From CAZDML01 sp964506645 (lineage in GTDB: Bacteria > Elusimicrobiota > Elusimicrobia > 2-01-FULL-59-12): a stretch of DNA of 15,107 nucleotides. This document shows, piece after piece, positions 1 to 7,218 of this stretch. Each line of letters begins with the position of its first letter. The first letter of the stretch is position 1. A model generated the notes under the pieces. It was not told the origin of the DNA and made no database searches. It was given only the letters and a program-made list of their open reading frames with translations. The stretch lies in contig CAZDML010000040.1 of assembly GCA_964506645.1 (NCBI GenBank), forward strand, positions 1 through 15,107, written 5' to 3'. Both the position numbers and the translations under genes were made by a program.

Positions 1-122
1 AGATGAATGGAAGATGCCAAGGTCGCTGGTTGTGCCGCCGCATGCGCGACGTCTGCTAAAGAAATTTGGGTAATAAAAAGGCTGAAAGATACTACGGCAG
101 CAACGATTTTTCGAATGGACAT
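1..122 (-). CDS. Exported protein of unknown function, N-terminal part only
   Basis: Only the first 40 codons lie in the window; the gene continues past position 1. The visible protein begins MSIRKIVAAVVSFSLF and is a typical Sec signal peptide: a basic n-region (R4, K5), a hydrophobic core to about residue 22, and possible cleavage after SLA (residue 23) or AHA (residue 28). The mature part starts alanine-rich. Two in-frame ATGs exist, at 128 and 122. An AAAGGGG ribosome binding site directly abuts the first and lies 6 bases before the second, which decides for 122. The protein is inferred to be exported to the periplasm or cell surface. No function can be given because the mature domain lies outside the window. 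It sits downstream of the cysteine-rich exported protein but is separated from it by a strong terminator, so it is probably its own transcription unit. Confidence 0.7.
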   Translation of the reverse strand, partial: MSIRKIVAAVVSFSLFITQISLADVAHAAAQPATLASSIH

Positions 123-143
123 AGACATCCCCTTTGTTCGAGT

Positions 144-161
144 TTCTGCAGTGTTGCAGAA
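144..161. repeat. Inverted repeat in the leader of the partial exported gene
   Basis: The 7-base arms TTCTGCA (144-150) and TGCAGAA (155-161) are perfect inverted repeats around a 4-base loop, extendable by one G-U pair. The element lies about 20 bases upstream of the start at 122 and downstream of a candidate -10, so it could be an operator or a hairpin in the 5' leader RNA. The symmetry is seen directly; a role is inference. Confidence 0.45.
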
Positions 162-178
162 GAAATGATGGATACGAA

Positions 179-207
179 ATAATAACGGGTTCTCGTCGGT
201 AAATCTA
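179..207 (-). promoter_or_regulatory. Candidate sigma-70 promoter for the partial exported gene
   Basis: On the minus strand a TATTAT box (179-184, 5 of 6 matches to the -10 consensus) lies 17 bases after TAGATT (202-207, 3 of 6 matches to the -35). It sits between the terminator of the upstream gene and the start at 122, where a promoter is needed. The poor -35 keeps confidence low. Confidence 0.35.
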
Positions 208-221
208 TGGTGCAAAGGGCT

Positions 222-259
222 AAAAAACAGGGCCCAAAAGGCCTACGCCTTTTGGGCCC
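222..259 (-). terminator. Strong intrinsic terminator of the cysteine-rich exported gene
   Basis: The arms at 230-242 (GGGCCCAAAAGGC) and 247-259 are a perfect 13-base inverted repeat with a 4-base loop. Read on the minus strand the stem is followed by TGTTTTTTA (222-229), a U-tract. It lies 40 bases past the stop codon at 299-301. This is a textbook Rho-independent terminator for the minus-strand gene. On the plus strand only a short T-poor sequence follows, so it is probably one-directional. Confidence 0.88.
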
Positions 260-298
260 AGATGCGCTGTAAAGAGGGGGGAGGGGCTTACCTTACCA

Positions 299-670
299 TT
301 ACCATTTCCATCCTACACCCAGGCAGCAACCGCCTTGGCCATTGAGCCCGACCGTGCATCGCACGCCGTGACCGTTGTCATAGATGCCTTTGCAGTAGCC
401 GTTTCCGAAATCAATTTTGAAACAGCTCCCATCCTTCCAGTTTTTCTCGCTGCAGCGTTTTAGAAAATCTTCAAACGCTTTAATGGGATCCTTACACTTT
501 TTATTTTTATCGATGAGATTGGATCCGAGGGTATAGTCGAGCGGGGCGAGGGTGATATTCGCCGGACAAACCAGGTCTGTGTCGGCACGGGCGGGGCGGT
601 GGCTGAAGAGAACGGCGAGCATGGCGAGAAAAGCACTGAAGAGAAGGCTGCGGAGTTGGATCGTTTTCAT
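299..670 (-). CDS. Small secreted cysteine-rich protein, unknown function
   Basis: The product has 123 residues. It begins MKTIQLRSLLFSAFLAMLAV, a clear Sec signal peptide, with likely cleavage after ARA (residue 29). All eight cysteines (C35, C59, C73, C83, C93, C105, C115, C116) lie in the mature part, an even number that would allow four disulfides in the periplasm or outside the cell. The C-terminal 30 residues are glycine-rich and end in WKW. The start at 670 is chosen over the longer reading from 694 because AAAGGAG lies about 7 bases upstream of it. I do not recognise the family. A strong terminator follows at 222-259, so it appears to be monocistronic or the last gene of its unit. Signal peptide, binding site, cysteines and terminator together make this a real gene. 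Confidence 0.8.
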   Translation of the reverse strand: MKTIQLRSLLFSAFLAMLAVLFSHRPARADTDLVCPANITLAPLDYTLGSNLIDKNKKCKDPIKAFEDFLKRCSEKNWKDGSCFKIDFGNGYCKGIYDNGHGVRCTVGLNGQGGCCLGVGWKW

Positions 671-802
671 GGGAATCTCCTTTACCCTCCCCATGAACTT
701 TCACTATGACTATAGCTCCGCAATGTTACAGGACGATGTCAATTGGGAAAAAAAGCAGTCAATGGTGCTGAAATGAAACAGAAGTCCTAAAGAAGAGAAG
801 CG

Positions 803-985
803 TTACGCGTAGTAGCTGCGGGAATGGCCTTTGCGGAGGAGCATCTTCAGCCACTTTTGCTGCTGGATCACGGTGCGATTTTTCGTAGGGGTTGGTTTTG
901 AGGGAATGGAGAGTGCTGCGGCTTGGGCCGAGAGGCCGATGGCTGTGAGTCCCGTCATGAGGATGACCACACGAATCACTTTCAT
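803..985 (-). CDS. Very small exported protein, unknown function
   Basis: The ORF has 60 codons. The protein begins MKVIRVVILMTGLTAIGLSA and reads as a Sec signal peptide cleaved near AQA (residue 23). That would leave a mature peptide of only about 37 residues, rich in Lys, Gln and Arg and ending RSYYA. There is no lipobox cysteine. No convincing Shine-Dalgarno precedes the ATG, and no clear terminator follows, only a T7 run about 50 bases after the stop with a 4-bp stem. It lies between serS and the cysteine-rich exported gene on the same strand. The signal peptide is the only support. It could be a genuine small periplasmic peptide or a chance ORF. Confidence 0.5.
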   Translation of the reverse strand: MKVIRVVILMTGLTAIGLSAQAAALSIPSKPTPTKNRTVIQQQKWLKMLLRKGHSRSYYA

Positions 986-1007
986 GACATCAGTTTTACA
1001 AACTAAC

Positions 1008-1057
1008 GTAAAAAAACCTATAGAACAACAGGCTAATTTTACGGGGCCAAAGGGCCC
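1008..1057 (-). terminator. Weak terminator-like elements after serS
   Basis: Four bases past the serS stop, GGGCC (1053-1057 on the minus strand) can pair with GGCCC (1044-1048) around a 4-base loop, but no U-tract follows at once. A T7 run lies further on, near 1011-1017, preceded by only a weak 5-bp stem that includes a G-U pair. Together they may attenuate transcription past serS; neither is a strong terminator alone. Confidence 0.3.
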
Positions 1058-1060
1058 AAG

Positions 1061-2359
1061 CTATTTCTGGGCGGGGATTCGGTCGAACTTGAGGTAGGGC
1101 TTGAGTACGTCGGGGATGACAACTGATCCGTCGGCTTGCTGATAGTTTTCAAGAAGGGCAGCAAACGTTCGTCCGATCGCGACGCCGGAGCCGTTTAAGG
1201 TGTGAACGAATTCCTTTTTGCCGTCGGCTCGTTTGTATTTGATGTTCATGCGGCGCGCCTGAAAATCAGAGAACGTGGAACAGGACGAAATTTCACGCCA
1301 GCGGCCGCGGCCTTTACCGTCTTCGGCTGGGTCGCCAGGCATCCAGACTTCCAGGTCGTACGTTTTGGCCGAACCGAAGCCCATGTCGCCCGTACACAAG
1401 AGAACAACACGATATGGAATTTTCAGTTTGTAGAGAATCTTTTCGGCGCTGGCGGTCAGCAGTTCCAGCGCTTCCAGCGACTCTTCGGGTTTGGCGAACT
1501 GAACGAGCTCTACCTTATTAAATTGGTGATTGCGGATGAGGCCTGCGGTGTCTTTTCCGTAGGACCCGGCTTCGCGGCGAAAGCAGGCCGTGTAGCAGAC
1601 ATACTTCTTCGGCAGGTCCTTCTCCTCCAGCACCTCTTCGCGGTGCATGTTGGTCACCGAGACTTCGGCCGTTGGAATCAGGTAGAGAGAATCCCGCTCG
1701 CATTTAAAGAGTTCTTCCTCAAATTTGGGAAGCTGGCCTGTTCCCTGCATGGATTGCGGGGTGACAAGATAGGGGGTCATCACTTCCTGGTACTGGTGTT
1801 CTTGGGTGTGAACATCGAGCATAAAAGAAATCAGTGCGCGCTCGAGGGCGGGACCTTGGCCGCGCAGCACAGGAAAGCGGGCGCCGGAAAGCTTGGCGCC
1901 GGTTTTAAAATCAAGAAGACCCAGCGCTTCACCCAATTCAGCATGCGATTTCGGGGTAAACGACATCGTGGTGGGTTTGCCCACTTCGCGCATGACTTTA
2001 TTGTCCGCCGCGCTTAAGCCCGCATGAACAGAGGCATCGGGAATATTCGGGAGACTCAAAAGAAGGTCCTGCAGTCGGGGGTCGAGCTCGGCGAGCTTTC
2101 CTTCGAGATCTTTAATCTGACCTTTGAGTCCTTCCACCTCTTTCATTTTGGAAGAGGCGTCCATCTTCTGGGCTTTCAGCTTGCCGATTTCTTCGGCCGA
2201 CTTGTTACGAATGGCCTGAAGCTGTTCCAGTTCCTGAAGAAGTTTCCGCCGGTCGCTGTCGAGAGCGAGCAGGCCGTCCACATCAAATTTGGAACGCCGA
2301 CTCGCCAGCATCTGGCGCAGAGCGTCGGGGTTATCGCGAATCCATTTCAGATCAAGCAT
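1061..2359 (-). CDS. serS: Seryl-tRNA synthetase
   Basis: This cytoplasmic class II enzyme charges tRNA-Ser (and tRNA-Sec where present) with serine using ATP. The product has 432 residues, the usual length. It starts MLDLKWIRDNPDALRQ. Residues 35-100 form the Lys/Glu-rich antiparallel coiled coil that binds the tRNA long variable arm. The catalytic part contains IPTAEV (228-233), motif 2 FRREAGSYGKDT (260-271), KTYDLEVW (332-339), REISSCS (355-361) and motif 3 GVAIGRT (392-398). Compared with typical SerS there are about eight extra residues in the loop between VWMPG and REISS (around 342-354, Gly/Lys-rich). The gene follows pdxH with 21 bases between and has no Shine-Dalgarno. An extended -10 box 8 bases before the ATG suggests its own nearly leaderless transcript besides read-through from the operon. 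Confidence 0.97.
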   Translation of the reverse strand: MLDLKWIRDNPDALRQMLASRRSKFDVDGLLALDSDRRKLLQELEQLQAIRNKSAEEIGKLKAQKMDASSKMKEVEGLKGQIKDLEGKLAELDPRLQDLLLSLPNIPDASVHAGLSAADNKVMREVGKPTTMSFTPKSHAELGEALGLLDFKTGAKLSGARFPVLRGQGPALERALISFMLDVHTQEHQYQEVMTPYLVTPQSMQGTGQLPKFEEELFKCERDSLYLIPTAEVSVTNMHREEVLEEKDLPKKYVCYTACFRREAGSYGKDTAGLIRNHQFNKVELVQFAKPEESLEALELLTASAEKILYKLKIPYRVVLLCTGDMGFGSAKTYDLEVWMPGDPAEDGKGRGRWREISSCSTFSDFQARRMNIKYKRADGKKEFVHTLNGSGVAIGRTFAALLENYQQADGSVVIPDVLKPYLKFDRIPAQK

Positions 2360-2367
2360 AGGCGTGA

Positions 2368-2376
2368 ATTATAGCA
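2368..2376 (-). promoter_or_regulatory. Extended -10 promoter immediately upstream of serS
   Basis: The minus strand reads TGCTATAAT, a perfect extended -10 (TGn plus TATAAT). It lies in the 21-base gap between the pdxH stop (2381) and the serS ATG (2359). No -35 is visible, as is normal for extended -10 promoters. Only 8 bases separate the box from the ATG, so transcription would start at or within 1-3 bases of the start codon. That fits the absence of a ribosome binding site. The motif is seen; the leaderless mRNA is inference. Confidence 0.6.
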
Positions 2377-2380
2377 CTGC

Positions 2381-2977
2381 TTAAGGGTTCAGCCGGGTGA
2401 TGGCCCAGCCGGATTTTTGTTTTGTGTAGAGAAAACGGTCGTGCAGACGGAAGAGACCGGCCTGCCAGAATTCGATCTGTTTGGGGGTCACACGAAAGCC
2501 GCTCCAGTATGGTGGGCGAGGAATCTCCTGGCCGCGGTATTTCAGTTTGAGTTTGGCGACGCGCGTCACGAGCGTAAGCCGCGAATCAAGGGGCTGGCTC
2601 TGCTGCGAGGCCCAGGCACCCAGCTGGCTTAAACGTGGTCGCGAATGGAAATAATCGTCGGCTTCCGGGTCGGATACGGTACTTACGGTGCCTTGAATAC
2701 GGATTTGCCGTTTCATCGCGGGCCAGTGAAAAGTAAGCGCCGCCCGAGGGGTGGCCTTAAGGGCCTTGCCTTTCGGGGAATTGAAATTCGTATAGAACAC
2801 AAACCCCTCCGGGCCATAACTTTTAAGCAGGACCATCCGGCCGTCGGGAAACCCGCTCACGTCCAGCGTGGACAGGGTCATCGTCTGCGCGGCTTCGGCG
2901 CCGAGTTTTTTTTCGGTGGCTTTGTACCACAGAGCAAATTGTTCAAAAGGATCTTTGGCAACGCGAGAAAGGCTCAT
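2381..2977 (-). CDS. pdxH: Pyridoxamine/pyridoxine 5'-phosphate oxidase
   Basis: This is an FMN-dependent enzyme that oxidises PNP or PMP to pyridoxal 5'-phosphate with oxygen, the last step of vitamin B6 synthesis and salvage. The product has 198 residues, a little shorter than E. coli PdxH (218). Family motifs in order: DPFEQFALWY (9-18), RMVLLK (47-52), FYTNFNSPKGKAL (61-73), FHWP (83-86), QIRIQG (91-96), QSQPL (126-130), RPPYW (154-158), FWQ (170-172), RLHDR (177-181) and the C-terminal RLNP, so the FMN and PLP sites look complete. The ATG overlaps the purK stop by four bases (ATGA), implying translational coupling. No PLP synthase genes are in the window. Confidence 0.95.
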   Translation of the reverse strand: MSLSRVAKDPFEQFALWYKATEKKLGAEAAQTMTLSTLDVSGFPDGRMVLLKSYGPEGFVFYTNFNSPKGKALKATPRAALTFHWPAMKRQIRIQGTVSTVSDPEADDYFHSRPRLSQLGAWASQQSQPLDSRLTLVTRVAKLKLKYRGQEIPRPPYWSGFRVTPKQIEFWQAGLFRLHDRFLYTKQKSGWAITRLNP

Positions 2978-4107
2978 GACAGCAGGGCTTTGCGGGCCGC
3001 GATGACTTTACGGCGGGCTTCGGCGGAAGAGGAGGCCAGGGCGGTCAGGTGCCCCATTTTGCGGCCCGGGCGCGCTTCCAGCTTTCCATACAGGTGAAGT
3101 TTGATGTCCGGATCTTTCAGCGCTTTCGGCCAGTTCGGTGTTCCCTGTTGCCAGAGATCGCCGAGAAGATTCGCCATGGCGGCGGGTCGCGTAAGCGCCG
3201 TCGAGCCCAGAGGCAATCCACAAACCGCTCGAAGCTGCTGCTCAAATTGACTGGTTACCGCAGCATCAAAGGTGAGGTGGCCGGAATTATGTGGCCGTGG
3301 GGCCAGCTCGTTCACAAGGATCTTGCCGTCTTTGGTCACAAACATTTCCACGCACAGAACCCCGATCACATCCAATGCTTTCGCAATATGAACAGCGAGT
3401 TTTTTAGCCTGCGCCGCCAGCTTCGCGGGAATAACCGCAGGGGAGACGGTGATATCCAAAATGTGGTTTTTATGCTCGTTTTGAAAGACGTCGTAGGTGG
3501 CGGTGGAGCCATCGAGGCCGCGTGCGACGACGACGGAAATTTCGCACTGATAGTCGACCCAGGCTTCCAGCACAGCCTCCCGGGTGCCGAGACGTTCCCA
3601 GGCCCCTTCGGTGTCTTTGACTGAAGAAATTTTCTGCTGTCCCTTTCCGTCATACCCGAAGCCAGCGGTTTTTAAAACGGCACGGTATTTCATCGCTTTC
3701 GCCGCCCGTGCCAATTCGGAGGGAGAAGTGACCGTTTCGAAAGGCGTTACTGGAAAGCGGTGGGCTTTCAAAAATGTTTTTTCGCGCAATCGGTGCTGGG
3801 TGATATGGAGGACGTTTCCGGAGGGGCGCACAGGACCCACTTCTGCAGCGGCCGCCGCGGCCGCTGCAGAGACGTTTTCAAATTCAAACGTGACGGCCTG
3901 AACGTTTTTGGCAAAACGGCGGATGGCGTCCAAATCGTCATAGGATCCGGTGACTTCGAGGTCGGAGACTTGTCCGGTCGGCGTGTCCGATTCCGGCGAG
4001 TAGGTGTGAACGCGGTACCCGAGTCGACGGGCACTGATGGCAAACATGCGGCCCAGTTGGCCGCTGCCTAAGACGCCGATGGTCGATCCGGGAAGCAGAG
4101 GCTTCAT
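2974..4107 (-). CDS. purK: N5-carboxyaminoimidazole ribonucleotide synthase
   Basis: This ATP-grasp enzyme of purine synthesis makes N5-CAIR from AIR, bicarbonate and ATP for PurE. The product has 377 residues. Motifs: GSGQLGRM in the N-terminal Rossmann-like domain (14-21), FEFEN (74-78), the ATP-grasp loop GYDGKGQ (151-157), CEISVVV (188-194), the metal/ATP site NELAPRPHNSGH (266-277) and the C-terminal YGKLEARPGRKMGHL (340-354). After FEFENVS there is a run of eight alanines (81-88), encoded by a near-perfect palindrome. The ATG overlaps the purE stop by four bases and its own stop overlaps the pdxH ATG by four, so the three genes are coupled. The presence of purK means the organism uses the two-step PurK/PurE route rather than direct AIR carboxylation. 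Confidence 0.96.
   Translation of the reverse strand: MKPLLPGSTIGVLGSGQLGRMFAISARRLGYRVHTYSPESDTPTGQVSDLEVTGSYDDLDAIRRFAKNVQAVTFEFENVSAAAAAAAAEVGPVRPSGNVLHITQHRLREKTFLKAHRFPVTPFETVTSPSELARAAKAMKYRAVLKTAGFGYDGKGQQKISSVKDTEGAWERLGTREAVLEAWVDYQCEISVVVARGLDGSTATYDVFQNEHKNHILDITVSPAVIPAKLAAQAKKLAVHIAKALDVIGVLCVEMFVTKDGKILVNELAPRPHNSGHLTFDAAVTSQFEQQLRAVCGLPLGSTALTRPAAMANLLGDLWQQGTPNWPKALKDPDIKLHLYGKLEARPGRKMGHLTALASSSAEARRKVIAARKALLS
3842..3870. repeat. 29-base near-perfect palindrome inside purK
   Basis: The 14-base arms at 3842-3855 (TCTGCAGCGGCCGC) and 3857-3870 are exact inverted repeats separated by one base. Each half carries CTGCAG and GCGGCCGC. In the purK frame it encodes most of the run of eight alanines (residues 81-88). 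It could form a very stable hairpin in mRNA or a cruciform in DNA. The simplest origin is expansion of Ala codons in a linker; any function is unproven. Confidence 0.8.
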
Positions 4108-4589
4108 TTCACGCGTTGTTTGAGCACTGTTTTGGTTTGGGTAACACGGAATTTTTTGAGTTTGGCGCGGAGTCCGCTATCGCTGATGGCCAAAATGGCA
4201 ATCGCCAAGAGCGCGGCATTTTTCGCGCCCGCTTTTCCGATCGCGAGTGTGCCGACAGGAATTCCCGCTGGCATCTGCGCAATGGATAACAGCGAATCCA
4301 GACCTTTGAGCGCTTTACTTTCCACAGGAACACCCAGAACCGGGAGCGTCGTATGGGAGGCCGTCATCCCTGGGAGATGAGCAGCGCCGCCAGCCCCAGC
4401 GATAATCACGCGAATGCCGCGGGCTTCGGCGGTTTCTGCGACGAGCATCATTTTTTTGGGTGTGCGGTGTGCGGACGTGACTTCCGCAATGTGCGGAACG
4501 CCAAAGTCCTTGAGAATCTGAGCTGCTTCTTTGAGCGTGTCCCAGTCCGAGGTGCTGCCCATGAGTATGGCGACCAGTGGTTTTTTCAT
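4104..4589 (-). CDS. purE: N5-carboxyaminoimidazole ribonucleotide mutase (class I PurE)
   Basis: PurE converts N5-CAIR to CAIR, the carbon-carbon bond-forming step of purine synthesis, as a homo-octamer. The product has 161 residues, normal for class I. Motifs: GSTSDW (11-16, phosphate binding), SAHRTP (39-44, with catalytic His41), AGAGGAAHLPGM (64-75), PVLGVPV (83-89) and IPVGTLAIGKAGAKNAALLA (110-129). Adjacency to purK supports the mutase rather than the AIR carboxylase form. AAAGGA lies about 7 bases before the ATG and overlaps the ppc stop region, with 10 bases between the genes. The C-terminus is unusually basic (KLKKFRVTQTKTVLKQRVK). Confidence 0.97.
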   Translation of the reverse strand: MKKPLVAILMGSTSDWDTLKEAAQILKDFGVPHIAEVTSAHRTPKKMMLVAETAEARGIRVIIAGAGGAAHLPGMTASHTTLPVLGVPVESKALKGLDSLLSIAQMPAGIPVGTLAIGKAGAKNAALLAIAILAISDSGLRAKLKKFRVTQTKTVLKQRVK

Positions 4590-4599
4590 AAGGAATCCT

Positions 4600-7218
4600 T
4601 TAGCCGGTATTGCGCATGCCGTTGGCTACTCCGTTAATGCTAAGCAGCACAGCGCGCTTTAAATCCTCCCGCGTCCGGTCGGTGTGGCGCCAGGTGCGCA
4701 GGAGAGAAATCTGGAAATAACTGAGCGCATCCACATAGGGGTTGCGCAGCTTAATCGACATCTGCAACGTCGGGTTGTTCTGCAGGGTTTCGTCCTGTCC
4801 CGTCACAATGAGAATGGCTTCATTGAGGTGCTGATATTCCGATTCGATCGTTGTAAATATCCGGTTGCGAATGATCTCGTTTTCGACCAGGTCGGCATAA
4901 CGCCGAGCGATATGCATATCGGCCTTTTGTGCGCTCATCTGCATGAAATCGATCTGTGATTTAAAGAAGGGCCACTCGCGATACATGGTCCGCAGGAGAT
5001 TTTGCCGTACACTGCTTTCGTCCTCGGACAGATAGCCGCGTATGGCGGCGCCCAAGCCGAACCACCCGGGCAACGTGTAGCGTGACTGCGTCCAGCTGAA
5101 CACCCAGGGGATCGCGCGCAAGTCTTCGATGCGCTGCGAAGCGGCTTTGCGCCGTGAAGGACGGGACCCGATATTGAGTTCTGAAATTTCCGAGATAGGG
5201 GTCGTTTCGGTAAAAAATGTTTCGAAATCAGGATCGTCATACACCAGGCCGCGGTAGGCTTTCATCGACCGCTGGGAAATATCTTCCAGCGCATCCACCC
5301 AGGCCGGCTGAGGGGGCGCTGAGGTGCGGAGGAGCTCGGCTTCGATCATGGCGGAGAGCGTGAGCTCGAGGTTGCGGTCGGCCAGATAAGGGTTGCCGTA
5401 TTTGTTGTGAATCATTTCACCCTGCTCGGTAATTTTAATATGCGCATCGAGCGTGCCTGGCGGCTGCGCGAGAATAGCCTGATTGAGCGGGCCGCCGCCG
5501 CGTCCGATAGCACCCCCGCGCCCGTGGAATAGGCGCTGCTGCAGATGCGCTGCCTTTGCGACACGCGTGAGATTGATCTGTGCTTTGTAGAGCTCCCAGC
5601 CGGAGGTGAAATACCCGCCGTCTTTGTTGCTGTCGGAATATCCCACCATGATTTCCTGGATGTCTCCGCGGAGCTTCAAGTGTTTGCGGTAAAGCGGGGT
5701 TTTATAGAGCGCCTCCATGACCTCGTGGCAGTGACGCAGATCATGAATCGTTTCAAACAGCGGAACAATATCAATGCGACCGTAGAGTCCCGCACCTTTG
5801 ATCAGCTGAAGCAGGTTCAAGACGTCGTCTTTGGAATGCGTCATGCTGAGCACATAGGCCGTAATACTTTTCGGGTCGACATCGTCTTGAATGGTGTGGA
5901 TGCCGCGCATTGTTTTCAACACTTCGCGCGATTCGGCCGAAGGCGATTTACGGCGTTTTTCTTCAAAGGCCTTATTGATTGCCATGCTGTTGTCGCGCAC
6001 GTCCAGCGATACCAGATGAAAACCAAAAATTTCAATTTGTCGGCAGAGAAACTCCACTTCTTCGTAAAGCGACGAGCCCGCCTGACGCAGCGAGTCCGCA
6101 ACTAACCGGACCTCGCTTAGAAAAGCCGAGGCGCTGGGGTACCCTTTTTTACCGAGCGTCATAAGCAAGAGCTTCTGACGGATAAACGAGAGTTTATGGC
6201 GGTGCGGTTCGTACACAAAGCGGTCCCCGAGTTCGCGCGCCCGCTTCGGATAGCTGCGGATGTCGCGACGAATGGACTGGACAAGCTTTGGAGAAGGGGG
6301 GGCCAGATCGGCCGAAACACTGCAATGACTGGTCAGACGTTCAATCTCCTGAAGATACTGACGGAGCGCCACTTGTTTTGCGCGTTCGGTAACGCGCCGG
6401 GTGATTTCGTGTGTGACAAACGGATTGGCATCCCGGTCGCCGCCCATCCAGGATCCGATCCAGAGAGCCCCCGGCACGCGAAGGGTGCGTTCGTAGGTTT
6501 CCTGAAGACGCCGTTCGAGGCGACGTAGCGTTTTCGGCACACGGTCAAAGAGCACCTGTTCAAGATAAAAGAATCCATTCTCGGCTTCGTCCTGAGGCGT
6601 TGGCTTTGCATGGCGAAGCTCGTCTGTTTGCCAGAGGGCTTCAATTTCGATGGCCACATAGCTTTCAAAGATGGTTTGCTCATAGGGTGTTGGCTGCTGG
6701 CGCTCGTGTTCCACCAGAAGAATCGCGATGCGCAGGAGTTTGGTCAGCACGGTCTGGCGCTGGGCTTCTGTCGGGTGCGCGGTCAGTACGATGCCGATGG
6801 ACAGATGGTTTAAAAAGCGCTGGATTTCGGCCGGGCTGATGCCCTGGGTTTTGAGTTTCTGGGCAATTTCTTCTACGGAGCCACGCTGAGGCTCTCGGTC
6901 TGGCAGATTCGCGTAGTAGCGTTTGCGGCGAATCCGGTGAACTTCTTCTGCCAGGTTCACGAGCTGAAAGTACAGGGCAAAAGCGCGGATGACGGGAATG
7001 GCGGTTTTGAGATCGAGATTTTTTATCCAGGTCAACAACTCCTCTTCGCGAACCGAGTCAAACGCTTCGCGTAGTTGAAGGGTGGTCTGGCGGATATGTT
7101 CGACAGCTTCAAAGACCGACTCTCCGGCATGGCGCCGGATAATTTCTCCCAGAAGTTTGGACAGAAAATCAATGTCCTGCCGGAGTGGCGCAAATTTATC
7201 GGTTGCCGTATTAAACAC
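4600..7218 (-). CDS. ppc: Phosphoenolpyruvate carboxylase
   Basis: The enzyme carboxylates phosphoenolpyruvate with bicarbonate to oxaloacetate, refilling the TCA cycle. The chosen product has 872 residues, close to the 883 of E. coli. Motifs: TAHPTEAQR (146-154, catalytic His148), GSWMGGDRDANPFVT (255-269), LDVRDNS (405-411), VGYSDSNKDGG (525-535), FHGRGGAIGRGGGP (564-577, mobile glycine loop), RAIPWVFSWTQSR (701-713) and C-terminal MRNTG (868-872), where Asn870 matches a residue of the aspartate-inhibition site. The start is GTG at 7218, inside the last codons of mnmG (8-base overlap). It is the only standard start codon between the mnmG end and the conserved N-terminus, and no Shine-Dalgarno is visible, so translation is probably coupled to mnmG. 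The same frame stays open further upstream to 7656, but that part encodes MnmG in another frame and has no PEPC similarity. Confidence 0.96.
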   Translation of the reverse strand: MFNTATDKFAPLRQDIDFLSKLLGEIIRRHAGESVFEAVEHIRQTTLQLREAFDSVREEELLTWIKNLDLKTAIPVIRAFALYFQLVNLAEEVHRIRRKRYYANLPDREPQRGSVEEIAQKLKTQGISPAEIQRFLNHLSIGIVLTAHPTEAQRQTVLTKLLRIAILLVEHERQQPTPYEQTIFESYVAIEIEALWQTDELRHAKPTPQDEAENGFFYLEQVLFDRVPKTLRRLERRLQETYERTLRVPGALWIGSWMGGDRDANPFVTHEITRRVTERAKQVALRQYLQEIERLTSHCSVSADLAPPSPKLVQSIRRDIRSYPKRARELGDRFVYEPHRHKLSFIRQKLLLMTLGKKGYPSASAFLSEVRLVADSLRQAGSSLYEEVEFLCRQIEIFGFHLVSLDVRDNSMAINKAFEEKRRKSPSAESREVLKTMRGIHTIQDDVDPKSITAYVLSMTHSKDDVLNLLQLIKGAGLYGRIDIVPLFETIHDLRHCHEVMEALYKTPLYRKHLKLRGDIQEIMVGYSDSNKDGGYFTSGWELYKAQINLTRVAKAAHLQQRLFHGRGGAIGRGGGPLNQAILAQPPGTLDAHIKITEQGEMIHNKYGNPYLADRNLELTLSAMIEAELLRTSAPPQPAWVDALEDISQRSMKAYRGLVYDDPDFETFFTETTPISEISELNIGSRPSRRKAASQRIEDLRAIPWVFSWTQSRYTLPGWFGLGAAIRGYLSEDESSVRQNLLRTMYREWPFFKSQIDFMQMSAQKADMHIARRYADLVENEIIRNRIFTTIESEYQHLNEAILIVTGQDETLQNNPTLQMSIKLRNPYVDALSYFQISLLRTWRHTDRTREDLKRAVLLSINGVANGMRNTG

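Noticed and set aside
709..742. TTGACA (737-742) and TATAGT (709-714) as promoter of the cysteine-rich exported gene
   Set aside because: Each box is good but the spacer is 22 bases, too long for a standard sigma-70 promoter; kept only as a hint.
745..770. T7 run with AGCA/TGCT stem after the 60-codon gene as a terminator
   Set aside because: The stem has only 4 bp with an 8-base loop, too weak to call.
1202..2017. 271-codon open frame on the plus strand
   Set aside because: It is antisense to serS, whose protein is clearly conserved; the reverse frame shows no recognisable domain. The same holds for the long plus-strand frames within purK, mnmG (7577-8260) and ppc.
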